From Cercis canadensis (lineage: Eukaryota > Streptophyta > Magnoliopsida > Fabales > Fabaceae), in assembly GCA_003255065.1 (NCBI GenBank), contig QAOA01008173.1:124001-188000 (forward strand): a stretch of 64,000 bases of DNA, in the 5' to 3' direction. The translations under genes and the position numbers were made by a program. Positions 1 to 10,585 of the stretch are shown here, piece after piece. The notes below the pieces were generated by a model. It was given only the letters and a program-made list of their open reading frames with translations, made no database searches and was not told where the DNA came from. Within the stretch, counting starts at the first letter, position 1; each line of letters begins with the position of its first letter.

Positions 1-223
1 TCTATAAAAGGATTTCCTTGAATACTATGCAGAGAGGTCGGAAAGCCATTTTATTATAATATTCTCATTCTTTTTTGCTGTATTTTCTTGCTTAAGGAGG
101 ATATCTTGTCCTCTTCTTCCTTTATACAACTGCTAATTTAAGCCAAAAAAAAATGCTGATTGACATGCAAAGAACATGTGAGAGCATGTAATACCTTTCA
201 ACAATATAAATATATAAGCTAAC

Positions 224-1418
224 CTGCAGGGTTAATATCCTGTCCAATAGGCACATCCAGATATGACCCTATAAGTAAACTGCTGTCAGCACCAGTGAGT
301 TTTGAAGCAGGGCCGTCACGCTCAAACTTCTCCTCCCAACTAACAGCCAAGGGCTTATCCTCTGACTTGAGCTTAACAGGAGGAAGCCTAGGAAATTCTT
401 CCTTCTGATTCTCAGAAGCAAGTGGGAAACTTAAGCTGCTAATAGTTTTCTGTTCAGAACTACCTTGTGACTTTCCTAGGTAAAGACCTCTCCCCACTTC
501 ATCCACTTGCTCTTTTATTGCTGCTCTAATATCACTTATTTCTGCCCTTCTTTTTTCCTCTTTTTTGTCAGAATAAGTTGCAGCATCATAACTTGTAGAT
601 ACATCCCCCTTGGAAAATGGAAAAACGGTTTTGACAGGACAATCTTTCCAGAAGTTGGAAGATGTATTTGCATTCTCCTCACTTCTTGACCAGGGATTAT
701 CAGCAAAGTTCTCTTTAAATGATGAACTATTAAATTTAAGCTGCCGATCAAGTTCCCTAGGTTCTTTGGTTTGCATACTGTCGTACTTTAGTTCCACAGA
801 AGCTTTAATACTACTTCCAATCCACGAGGATCTTTTATCAGCAGGCACAGTATTCTCCTCTCCAGATTTTGCATTGGTGTTGGCCGCATCAAGAGCTTCA
901 ATAGTTTGATATTTTGATTGCTCAAATACCGGGGCCTTCAAAGCATTATTCGCACTACTACCACCATCAATTGGGTAAGGCTCCACAGGACCATTGCTAG
1001 GATTGAACTTCCATGTGTATAAATCAAGCACACTGTCCTCTGAACTCTTAGAAAAAGCGAAGCCTTTGTCACTTGTGCCAACCACTTCATTAGATATATT
1101 CCGTTCCCCAATAGAAGAAGCATTTTTCCATTTGCACTCAGATGCATTTCTACCAGTCCCACACTCTATTTCTTTCACAATCAGTTCATTAGAAACTTCA
1201 ACACTATCATGAGAATCTGGCCCTTGCTTTTCTAGCACTGACTTCCCCTTATTTTCTGACGAATTATTTAAGGCCTTCTCTTCCAGAGTAAGTTTCTCAA
1301 GGAACCCATTTAAGTCAGGACGATTATTGAGCTCACTGCGCAAAGCTGCCTCAGCTCTCATGAACCGATTCCTCTTCAGAAAGTCCAAAATCACTTCAAC
1401 TGAGTTTGTGTCTGCCAT
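224..1418 (-). CDS. DYRK/YAK1-like protein kinase, N-terminal coding exon (partial gene)
   Basis: This is the first coding exon of a gene that runs off the left edge. It encodes about 398 residues from ATG 1418 to a CAG|GTTAGC splice donor at 224/223, after which the frame meets a stop within the intron. Residues 5-37 (NSVEVILDFLKRNRF onward) form a LisH-like helix pair followed by RPDLNGFLEKLTLEEK. I recognise this N-terminus as that of plant-specific dual-specificity kinases of the DYRK/YAK1 type. The rest of the exon is Ser/Asn/Glu-rich and probably disordered, as in that family. The catalytic domain would be in downstream exons outside the window, so the kinase assignment rests on N-terminal similarity alone. 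LisH motifs usually mediate dimerisation. A 5' leader intron probably separates this exon from a leader exon near 2074-2330. Confidence 0.72.
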
Positions 1419-2073
1419 TTTCGAGCTCTAGAGACCTAACTCAACCCAGGAAGAAGCATATCACAGACTTCAGAAAACCCGCACATCAGAGATAATTCCA
1501 AAATCCAAATAGAGATGAAAAAGACAGCTGATGGATTTAAGCAGATAAAAATATGAAATTTTGAAAATGTTAAGAGACTATGGCATTGCTTTGGTTCAAG
1601 AACGTGTAGGAGCATACCTGCTATTAGGCATAACCAAGAGGTGGCATTTTGTGTTCTTGCACCCTAATTAAACGGGAAATCAAAAATTTCAGAACCCACA
1701 AGTTTAAATGCTTGTTTCTTTTCGAACAAAGTTTCAGCGATCAAAGATAGCAAGTTTGTCGATTTTTTCTCATAAATGTCGAAACCTAGGTTCCAAAATC
1801 AGCCAAAAAGTGGTGCCGGCCTTGCTCTAACAGCGACAATCGCCCATTTTCAGAACCGATCCGGCACCAGCAGAAATTGTAACTCCCAAATCCACGGAAT
1901 GGGAATCCAAGCTGCACAGATTTTCTTCTCCTTAGCCTCTCACTAAACCCCAAAGTTTAGAAATTTTGAAGGTTTCTAAACTGGGATTTGCTTTCCACCA
2001 CACCCTCCTTCTCTACAAAAGCGAAAAACCAATTTCCATGGAAAATGGAGGTAAATCAAGATCTGGCATTTAC

Positions 2074-2330
2074 CTTGAAGGATGATTTATGGGTTTTGGA
2101 GGAAGTAGTGGAGCAGAGGGAAATGGGTTCGAAAAAATGGTGAATAAATAAATAAAAATTTAGCAAAGAAAATTGAAAAAACACAAACACACGGAGGACG
2201 AGGGGAAACACCTGGTGGTAGTTGCCGGTTGCTGCTACTCTGTCGCTGCTGCTTGTTTTTTTCTTTTCCCTGTAAGGCTTTAGGGTCCGGTCCCTTCCTG
2301 CTGCCTCTACTGGATTGAGGTGGTGGACCA
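2074..2330 (-). other. Probable 5' leader exon of the DYRK-like kinase gene
   Basis: On the minus strand a CAAG|GTAAAT donor ends at 2074. A matching acceptor (GAGTTAG or CTCTAG) lies 5-15 bases upstream of the ATG at 1418. The layout fits a non-coding first exon and a leader intron of about 640 bp. The exon's upstream edge is a guess. The reading frame over this stretch (MVHHLNPVEAAG onward) resembles nothing I know and is probably not translated. Confidence 0.35.
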
Positions 2331-2339
2331 AAGCTTGTA

Positions 2340-2961
2340 AGATGCTTGATGATGTATTCCCTAATGTAATTATTTTAAGTCGTTACCCCCAAAATATTTT
2401 CCCCTTTGGAGAAGGCATAGTGAATTTGTAATATAGTCTTTGTTGTAAGTTATTCCACTTTTGTCTAGTTAAATAATTAAATGATTAGGGTTCAAATCTT
2501 CTTTTTTTTTACTTTGGGTTAGAGCCATAACTTTAAAAATTATCTCCTGTAAGTTTAAATCTTTGTGCCAATAACAATTAAAAATAAATACTTAAATAGC
2601 ATTATGATTTTCATTTATTTGTTTGAAAAAACAAAATAAAACTTTGATAGATTTATCCATTTGGTTTCATGAAAACTTGTTAAGTTAGGTTGATATATAT
2701 AAAATAAAATGCACAAAAAATAATGGAGGTACATTCTTTTTACTCAACTAAATTTTTTAGTTAAAAATAAAAAGAAAATAAAGATTCGAACTTAAACTAA
2801 TTGTGTTGTCATTGCTACATTATAACAATAATGTTCATTGTGAGATATGAAAAGTTAAAAATCATCATAATAGTGATAGTAATAACAAGTTTAAATTAAC
2901 AATAGAATTAATAGTAGTCTTTCTTGGTAGCCAAAAAACAAGGTATTCATCATCTTATCAC
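2340..2961. other. AT-rich intergenic stretch
   Basis: No gene seen. This is the presumed upstream region of the DYRK-like kinase gene. It ends at the TTA target duplication of the Harbinger-like element. Confidence 0.5.
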
Positions 2962-3253
2962 TTAGGCCCTCGTTTAGATAGCATAGTTTATAGTTTATTA
3001 AATTTTTTTACTAATATAAGTGCTTTTATGAAAAAAAAAATAGTGTTTGGATCAACTTATATAAATAGTTTATTAATTCGTAAAAATTTATTTTTAACTT
3101 ATTTTATAAAACTATTTTTTTAAGCTTATTAAAAAAGCTTTGTGCGAAAGCTATTTTGAAGGATGATTGGCAAGCTTTTTTGTAAATTTATGGGCAATTC
3201 TATCCCTGAACATTTGTCACATTCGACACTCTTCGTATGTTATATTCTTTTTT

Positions 3254-3603
3254 GAGTTAAACCTCTTTTTAGTTCTTGAAAAATTCAGCAATTGACAAAT
3301 TAATCCCCAAAAAATGTTCGCTGACAATTTCGTCCTCGAATTATGATTTCATACAACAAATTAGTCATCCAATTATATTTACTGACAATTTCGTCCTTGA
3401 ATTATGGTTTCATACGACAAATTAATTTGATGACTAATTTGTCGTATGAAATCATAATTCAAGGATAAAATTGTCAGCGAATATAATTCAATGACTAATT
3501 TGTCATATGGAATCATAATTCGAGGACAAAATTGTCAGCAAACATTTTTTTGAGATTAACTTGTCAATCGTTGAATTTTTCAGGAACAAAAAGGGTTTCA
3601 CTC
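3254..3603. repeat. Long fold-back (inverted) repeat
   Basis: Two arms of about 170 bp face each other around position 3426. The left arm begins GAGTTAAACCTCTTTTTAG, and the right arm read in reverse begins GAGTGAAACCCTTTTTG. Each arm contains two copies of a roughly 60-bp unit built on CTGACAATTTCGTCCTTGAA and an ACAAATTAGTCAT motif. It is probably a MITE or MULE-type fold-back. It sits about 60 bp before the F-box pseudogene start. Confidence 0.7.
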
Positions 3604-3659
3604 TTTTTTTTTCTCTCGATCTATTCATGTCCTTCTTCCTCTGTGTGTTTTCCTTCAAT

Positions 3660-6366
3660 GGCACAAATCCAAGAGTTGGAATCGCTGCAAAAGCAAAAGG
3701 AATCTGCAGCTGATGAAATGCTAGCAAAAAGGGGAAGGAAATTGAGGAAAAGCAAGAAGAGGAAGATTGAGAAATACCCATAAGAAGAAGTAAAAACTGA
3801 GAAAGGAGATGAAGGGGAAAAAAAGGAAGAAGAGCTTCTTCAAGACCCATTGGAGGTGCTCGGTAGGGACATAATGATGATGATACTGAGCAACCTCGAC
3901 GCACGAGCGTGGCACTATCACTTGTTGTCTCCTGTGGTTGGCATGGAGTTGCTTGCAGCGATAGCCTCTGGTCACCCAAGGTTGGTCAGCTAGTTCATTT
4001 CTCACTTGGCTTTTTCTTTCTTTTGGGTTTGAAACTAGGATTTGTGATAATTTCTAACTAAAGTTTTGAACTTTTGGTTTTTTCTTGGAGAAACTGTGCT
4101 ATTGGGAAATGGGATTGAAATATATGCAAATTTGGTTCTCTAGACAGTTGGATGCCCTTGCTTTCAATTACTTATGGCCTTCTGGGTGCTAATTGTTTAT
4201 GCTTGTGATCATTCCTAACTATGGTTTTCTCCTTCTGGGATTTTCTTAGATAGATTGTGTTATTGGGAAATGGTATTGGGATTTATGTAATTTGGTCTCT
4301 ACCCAATTAGATATCCTTGCTTTCACTTAGTTTTGGGTACTAATTGTTGTTGCTTTTGAATAAATTTGATATTGGGATTATGATCATTAAAGCTTTGACC
4401 TTATGGTGTTTTTTTCTTAGATAGATTGTGTTATTGGAAAATGGGATTTTGATTTATGGAAATTTGGTTCTAGATAATTGGATGTCTCTGCTTTTATTTA
4501 GTTCTAGTCCTTCTGGGTGTAAATTGTTTATGTATTTCAATCATTTGAAATTGGATTTGTGTCATTACTGACTATGGTATTCACTTTTCACCTTACAGAT
4601 TTTTGTTACAAAGACCATGCTATTAGGAGGGTCGGATTTATATTAATTTGGTCTTTACATGATAGGAAATCCTTGCTTAATTTCACTTATTTTCCTGATT
4701 TTGAATTTTAGTATTCTGAAAGTGGTGATTGCTTATATAACCTATAAAGGTGTAAAGCTCAGATTGATAATTAAGTAAATTTTCAAATATGAAGAACAAC
4801 ATGTTTTTTTGAAATTGATTAGATGGATGACTTTAATGCATATTTGAGATTTAAGGGTCTACTCAGATTAGGGCAACTCAACAATAATTATGTTTTGGAA
4901 GATATACTAATCCATAGTGGATAATTGAAATAAACCAATAATGAGTTATTTGTTTCTCACTTCTCAGCATGTAGAGTCATGATTATGCTCAATTCTTACT
5001 TTATAGTTCCTATATTTAGGGCATGGAGATTCCTACTTATTGTATATGCTTACAGTTTAATCACAAAGAAATGAAGGAATGTTGAGACCGATACTTAATT
5101 GCTTCAGATTTCTTTCTTTCCAGTGTGAAGAACTGTGGATGGGAAAAGCACACATTCCTCGCTTGTCGCAGGGCTTGGGTTTGTCGAAATTAGCAGCTTA
5201 TTCATTATCCATCATGGATTCCAAATGTGTAAGTTGATGGCAATCTCCTGCCTTTTGTCTCCATATCTCATCCCTTGTGCACTTGCTCTTATGCAAGTGC
5301 ACAATGCATGTATACACATGCACTTATGCAGAAACAAAATGCAGTCATTTCCTGTGCACTTGTGTCACGTGGGATTGGCTGCTTTTCTTTCCAGAACATC
5401 CATTTGAAGATACGTAAGAATCTAAAAGCCCTAATCTCTTCTTATTTTATTATTGATCAGACCCGGATAGTGAAGGAAGATTTATGGGATCATGCATGTG
5501 AATTTCATTTTAACAGGGTATGTTTCTTTCAATACTGTAACATGATTATACATTCTTGGTGTGAACTGATTCTTGACATATCGGACTAACAATACTGTGC
5601 CTAATTATTAGCTTGTAGTGTTCAATAACTAGCATTTCTCTGAATATAAATATTACAATAAGTAGCACAGACATCAGTAAAGAACGATTATGATGCATGT
5701 GAAAATAATGGCTGAAATTCACTAGCTGCATAATTTGATGATTTTGGTTGTTGTAATGTGGAACAAAGTGCAAACATATGAAGTTGATATCCTGTATATG
5801 CTAATTTAAAAACTGAGACATTTTATTATGTTTTTTTTTTTTTTTTTTTTTTTGGGAGGGGGAAGGGACTTGAAATATTAGCAGTCTTCCATGTTTTTGA
5901 TCACTAGGTCTTATAGTTATAACTTATATTAGTATCTCACTTTCATTTTAGACATTGTTTCTTAGTAAGTGTCATGTTTCCTTGCCTATAGTTAACTTGA
6001 GAATGTCAGATTTATCACTATGAATGTAGCACAGTTGTATTTGTGGACAATGAACAATGGCTATATAGTGTTGTGTAGACAGTCCCAGACTACTGGCGTA
6101 ATCTTAATCCTTATTGGAAGGAAATTGGCCCTTCAATGCGGCATTACTTCCATCCAGATGGTAGTCAAACTGCTAATCTTGATGACGAGGTTTGGGGTGG
6201 TCATGAATGTTGTTACTCTGTTGTCACTAGCTTTCTTGGTGAAGGAAAGATCCGGGATCATTACTTGAGGGTAAACCGGTGGCCTCGAATGTCTGTGTCC
6301 AAGAAACCAGACTGGAGCTGGGAAATGTGCAATCATCTTAAGTACATAATCGTAAGCACGGTGTGA
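3660..6366 (+). pseudogene. F-box protein pseudogene (introns retained)
   Basis: Exon-like blocks lie at 3660 to about 3979, 5124-5228, 5461-5517 and 6079-6366, with splice-like borders. The first opens MAQIQELESLQKQKES, then after a break gives LEVLGRDIMMMILSNLDAR, an F-box core. Later blocks give CEELWMGKAHIPRLS, TRIVKEDLWDHACEFHF and VPDYWRNLNPYWKEIGPSM, then FHPDGSQTANLDDEVWGG and INRWPRM-like residues. F-box proteins recruit substrates to SCF ubiquitin ligases. This copy is broken by an in-frame TAA at 3781 and by an apparent one-base deletion near 3905 (after LDAR), which shifts the conserved VALSLVVSCGWHGVA block out of frame. The 3' end is missing after 6366. Retained introns argue against a processed copy and for genomic DNA carried inside the transposon. 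Confidence 0.75.
5831..5853. repeat. Poly-T run
   Basis: A T homopolymer of about 23 bases inside an intron of the F-box pseudogene. It may mark the tail of a small retroposon on the minus strand, but no body was recognised. Confidence 0.8.
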
Positions 6367-6579
6367 GAAGAAAACTATTTCCAACTCATGAGAAATTCAT
6401 TCGGGGATGTTTTATGCCTTTTAGTGGATTGGGAATTAGGGACCACTTTATAGAAGGTTTGTCCTTTGATGCTATTTTGGCTTTGGCAGATTAGTAACTT
6501 ACATTCTAAAGTTGGGTTGGTGTATCGAGTACTTCATTACCTGATTATTCTGTCATGGCTTGGTGTATCTCTGTTGAGA
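6367..6579. other. Unassigned spacer inside the Harbinger-like element
   Basis: No coding similarity recognised. It may be 3' sequence of the F-box gene or transposon DNA. Confidence 0.4.
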
Positions 6580-6749
6580 CTGGCAGGTTTTGCAAAGCAA
6601 GATTGAGTGTTATGCTTCCATTCTCATTGGAGACACAAGTTAAAGTCATAGTTACTTGCATGACTTTGCACAATTTTATTAGAAGACATGATACAACTGA
6701 TGCAAAATTTGAAGTATTCAATGAGAACTTTGAGTTTGCTAATGAATAA
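6580..6749 (+). pseudogene. HARBI1-type transposase nuclease relic (C-terminal part)
   Basis: The frame reads FCKARLSVM, then PFSLETQVKVIVTCMTLHNF and IRRHDTTDAKFEVF. This matches the segment following the last catalytic acidic residue in plant PIF/Harbinger (DDE) transposases, where a ‘TQV.I...C..LHNFIR’ pattern is characteristic. After a stop, another frame continues WEEPDEENIRQLEHIREKIKN, like the family's terminal helix, so the relic is also frameshifted. The rest of the transposase is absent. The type agrees with the TTA duplications of the surrounding element. Confidence 0.65.
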
Positions 6750-8035
6750 ATTATGAATAAAGCGGACCTAGTGATGTCATAGACTCATATGGGAGGAACC
6801 AGATGAAGAGAACATTAGGCAATTGGAACATATTAGAGAGAAAATAAAAAATTAGTTGCCTACACATCTTTAACTTTATTGCCTTTATTACTTCTATATA
6901 GAATACAATTTGTGGAATTGCTAACTTTTAAAATTAGGTATTACTTGTTACTTTTTTGAGGAGAGATTTGAGTTCTCTATATTGTTCCCATATATATGTC
7001 ATTTAAAATGATACTATGAAATTCTTTGCTATTTTTTTGGTACTTTACATATTGAAGGTTCTAGTAAGAGTTGAACACAATCTGGGCTTGAGGCCTTCAA
7101 TTTCTATTTCTTTCTTTTCACCACAATTTATTGTAGATATCAATTAGAAAAAATTAAATAATGAAGACTAGCAAATATTATATTAACCAAGGTCAAATTG
7201 TCTATATAACTTTAGTTTCTGAATGTATAAATCTGGTTTATGATGCATAATTATATATTGTTAATGACAGTTTATCTATATGTGAGGTTTCTAATATAGC
7301 AAGCCAAGAACCACTTTGATTATAAGAAATGATACTTCAAAATAATAATTATCTAATAACAAAAAAATTAACTATTTGAATCAAAATATNTTGCTAATGA
7401 ATAAATTATGAATAAAGCGGACCTAGTGATGTCATATGGGAGGAACCAGATGAAGAGAACATTAGGCAATTGGAACATATTAGAGAGAAAATAAAAAATT
7501 AGTTACCTACACATCTTTAACTTTATTGCCTTTATTACTTCTATATAGAATATAATTTGTGGAATTGCTAACTTTTAAAATTAGTATTACTTGTTACTTT
7601 TTTAAGGAGAGATTTGAGTTCCCTATATTGTTCCCATATATATGTCATTTAAAATGATACTATGAAGTTCTTTGCTATTTTTTTGGTACTTTACATATTG
7701 AAAGTTCTAGTAAGAGTTGAACACAATCTGGGCTTGAGGCCTTCAATTTCTATTTCTTTCTTTTCACCACAATTTATTGTAGATATCAGTTAGAAAAAAT
7801 TAAATAATGAAGACTAGCAAATATTATATTAACCAAGGTCAAATTGTCTATATAACTTTAGTTTCTGAATGTATAAATCTGGTTTATGATGCATAATTAT
7901 ATATTGTTAATGACAGTTTATCTATATGTGAGGTTTCTAATATAACAAGCCAAGAACCACTTTGATTATAAGAAATGATACTTCAAAATAATAATTATCT
8001 AATAACAAAAAAATTAACTATTTGAATCAAAATAT
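6736..8035. repeat. Direct duplication around N7390 (probable assembly artefact)
   Basis: 6736-7389 (654 bp) and 7391-8035 (645 bp) are nearly identical. The length difference is explained by an 8-base and a 1-base indel, plus a few substitutions. The two copies abut a single N, so this is most likely one locus represented by two overlapping contig ends. Confidence 0.85.
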
Positions 8036-8346
8036 AATAATTATGACACTAATATAAAATATTTTATTATTAGTTTTTTTTTAAAAAATATAACAAAGTG
8101 CTTATTTATCCAAACACAATCTTTAATAAACGCTTATTAATGTCATTTTCAGTAATTTTTATAATTATAAGAACTTATATACTTGTCTATCTAAATATTT
8201 TAAATAGAGCTTATAAATTTTAAAAGCGCTTCTTCAAGTATGTATCCAAACATTAAATAGCTTAATTTAAAAAAAAGTTTATGGTATAAAAAATTTTCAC
8301 ATAAGATCTAAACGCTTAAATAAACTTTGTAGCCAAACGGACCTTA

Positions 8347-10029
8347 GCCTTTAAGTGAAGTAGAAAGAGATTGACAAATTAACATAGAACATTTAGATTT
8401 GGCTTTTCGGAAACTAAGAAACTAGTTGTATTAAATACTCATGAAAATAAACATGTTTGTGGTTTCTTTTTTGCTGGAAAACATGTTTGTGGGCTAGTTC
8501 TGGGAGCAAGAGCCTAGGCTTTAGTTGCTAAGGCCCAAACCAAGTACAACGTTTAGCCGATAACTTAGCTCATTGAAACCCAAAAAGACAAAGATCATGT
8601 GATGGCCCAAAAAATAAATAAAGTCTAATTTTGTAGGGCCAATGCAAATCATTGTTTCAATTTTTTTTTTCCCTAGATTATGTAAATCATGGGTTCGGTT
8701 ACTTGGGTAGTCCATAATCTCAACCCACTTCTATTGGATTCGGCCCTCTTTCCAAGTTGGGCAAGGGCATGATAATCGAAGTTGAGCCACCATATAAAGG
8801 AAATCAAGTTTTTGGTAACATTTTTGGACTTGAAATGATAAGGGAATTAAATGATCATTTTTATTATAGACTTATAATTTTTGACTCTACCAAAAAATAT
8901 AATGGACTATCATTTTGTTTCTTTTATTTGTTTTGATTGGAAACCATATTGTTTCATTTTGTACTTATGCTTAGTACATTAAATTAAGATGCAATAGAAT
9001 TATAGTTGCAAGTAATAAATGATTATGAGTAATTGCTCTGGTCATGTTATCAACATTTTATGATAAGATTGAATTTCAACATGCATATTTCTTGATAGTT
9101 GTATTATCATTTGGTAATTTATTACTTACTTAAATACTTGCACATTCCCATAAAAGGAGTTTTATAAAAATAAATCTAAATACTAATTGTAGTGTAAATA
9201 TTACATATTTGGCTAGAAAGCAAAAAACTACACAAGGATAAATAAATATAAAAAATAATTGACTTGTTGATTGTGGACATTAATTAAGGGGGTGATCCCC
9301 CACTTTTGGAACTCTAGGCCAGGTATGTGGGGATGGCAATTATACTCCTACTACACTTACATTTTATGTTAATTTCATGTATCAAATCTAAGTACATAAT
9401 GAAAATAAACCAATTGTTATTTCATCCATTATACGAAACACTAGAATTGAAATGGTCATCAATTCCATTTTTATCCTCACTTTTGTTATGAGTTCACAAA
9501 TTCTCACTATAAAAATACACTTAATTCTAATTATGCGTATCAATCATATATATATATATAGAGGAACAAAATGGTACCCCATTCCATTCTTTAACTAATG
9601 TTAAACATTAGAATATAAATGATTTCAATGGAAGTCATTCCATCCAAGTTACTCGTTTTATGAGTTTCTTGATTTCGCTGCACACATGTTGGATCTTTCA
9701 TTTTGCGTTGCCACATCTTGATTCAGGCCTACACGTGTCCCAATCTCAGCGTCCAGCTGAAATCAGGATCTGGATTGAACTTGAAGGACAGGTTATGATG
9801 ATCATCCCAAGGAGTTGACTCTAATTCCACTCGATCTCACACTCTCACAAAACCAGACCAATCACGTGCTAACACATCGACACCAACATAAAATTGCTAA
9901 AAAATAAATAAATTAGAAATATATACATAAATAATATATCACAAGTAAAAATTTATATAATTTAATTTACCACGTGGAAATTACAAAATATATGACTTTG
10001 ATTATTTTAATAATTGATTATATTAGGAT
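8347..10029. other. AT-rich intergenic stretch
   Basis: No gene or clear element seen. It contains an AT dinucleotide run near 9549-9560. It is probably distal upstream sequence of the TMN1-like gene. Confidence 0.5.
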
Positions 10030-10358
10030 CACTCGTGGGATTGAGTAATTTTATTTTTACCTTGAGAAAGTAAGAAAGAAAGAAGGCGTAACTGTAAGCA
10101 AAGGCACAGGTCCACCGGCTCAGGGACCATGGTTCGCACCAACGCGTCGGTGGTCCGCTAGCTCTCGCCAGTAAGGNACTTTAAAAACTACAATTACTAG
10201 GTCAAAGACCCCACTCGTGGGATTGAGTAATTTTATTTTTACCTTGAGAAAGTAAGAAAGAAAGAAGGCGTAACTGTAAGCAAAGGCACAGGTCCACCGG
10301 CTCAGGGACCATGGTTCGCACCAACGCGTCGGTGGTCCGCTAGCTCTCGCCAGTAAGG
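10030..10358. repeat. 147-bp direct duplication near N10177 (probable assembly artefact)
   Basis: 10030-10176 and 10212-10358 look identical over 147 bp. The first copy ends exactly at the N, and 34 bp of other sequence (10178-10211) precedes the second. The block lies 230-560 bp upstream of the TMN1-like start, so the apparent duplicated promoter segment should not be trusted. Confidence 0.8.
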
Positions 10359-10585
10359 TGAAACATCATACATTTGAGTGTGGCGCTGAGTCTCTGTCAC
10401 TGTTAGACCAGTAAATCCCAGATCCCACCTTGGCTCCCGACTCCTCCTTCAGTTTATTAACCCCTTCCGTTTCGTGCGCTTTGCTCAAAGCGCTTCCTTT
10501 CTCTTCCCCTTATCTTCCTCTTTTTCTCTCTGTTTGTTTGACCCAATTGGGGTTGGTTGCTTGGTTGGAAGGGAAAAGGGGAGCA

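Larger units (their letters stand above)
2965..8343. mobile_element. PIF/Harbinger-like DNA transposon (defective)
   Basis: The left end reads GGCCCTCGTTTAGATAGCA and then AGTTTAT. The right end, read on the minus strand, is GGTCCGTTTGGCTACAAAG and then TTTAT. These pair as imperfect terminal inverted repeats of about 27 bp. TTA lies directly outside both ends (2962-2964 and 8344-8346), the target duplication typical of PIF/Harbinger elements. Both ends also share subterminal motifs such as TGTTTGGAT. Inside are a fold-back repeat, a multi-exon F-box pseudogene and a relic matching the C-terminus of a HARBI1-type nuclease. About 650 bp of the apparent 5.4 kb is an assembly duplication around the N at 7390. 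Confidence 0.65.

Noticed and set aside
3503-3979. 158-residue open frame on the minus strand
   Set aside because: It runs antisense through the fold-back repeat and the F-box pseudogene, and its translation resembles no family.
6736-8035. A real 650-bp tandem duplication at the end of the Harbinger-like element
   Set aside because: The copies meet at a single N and differ only by small indels and substitutions. The same pattern recurs at other Ns, so an assembly overlap is the simpler explanation.
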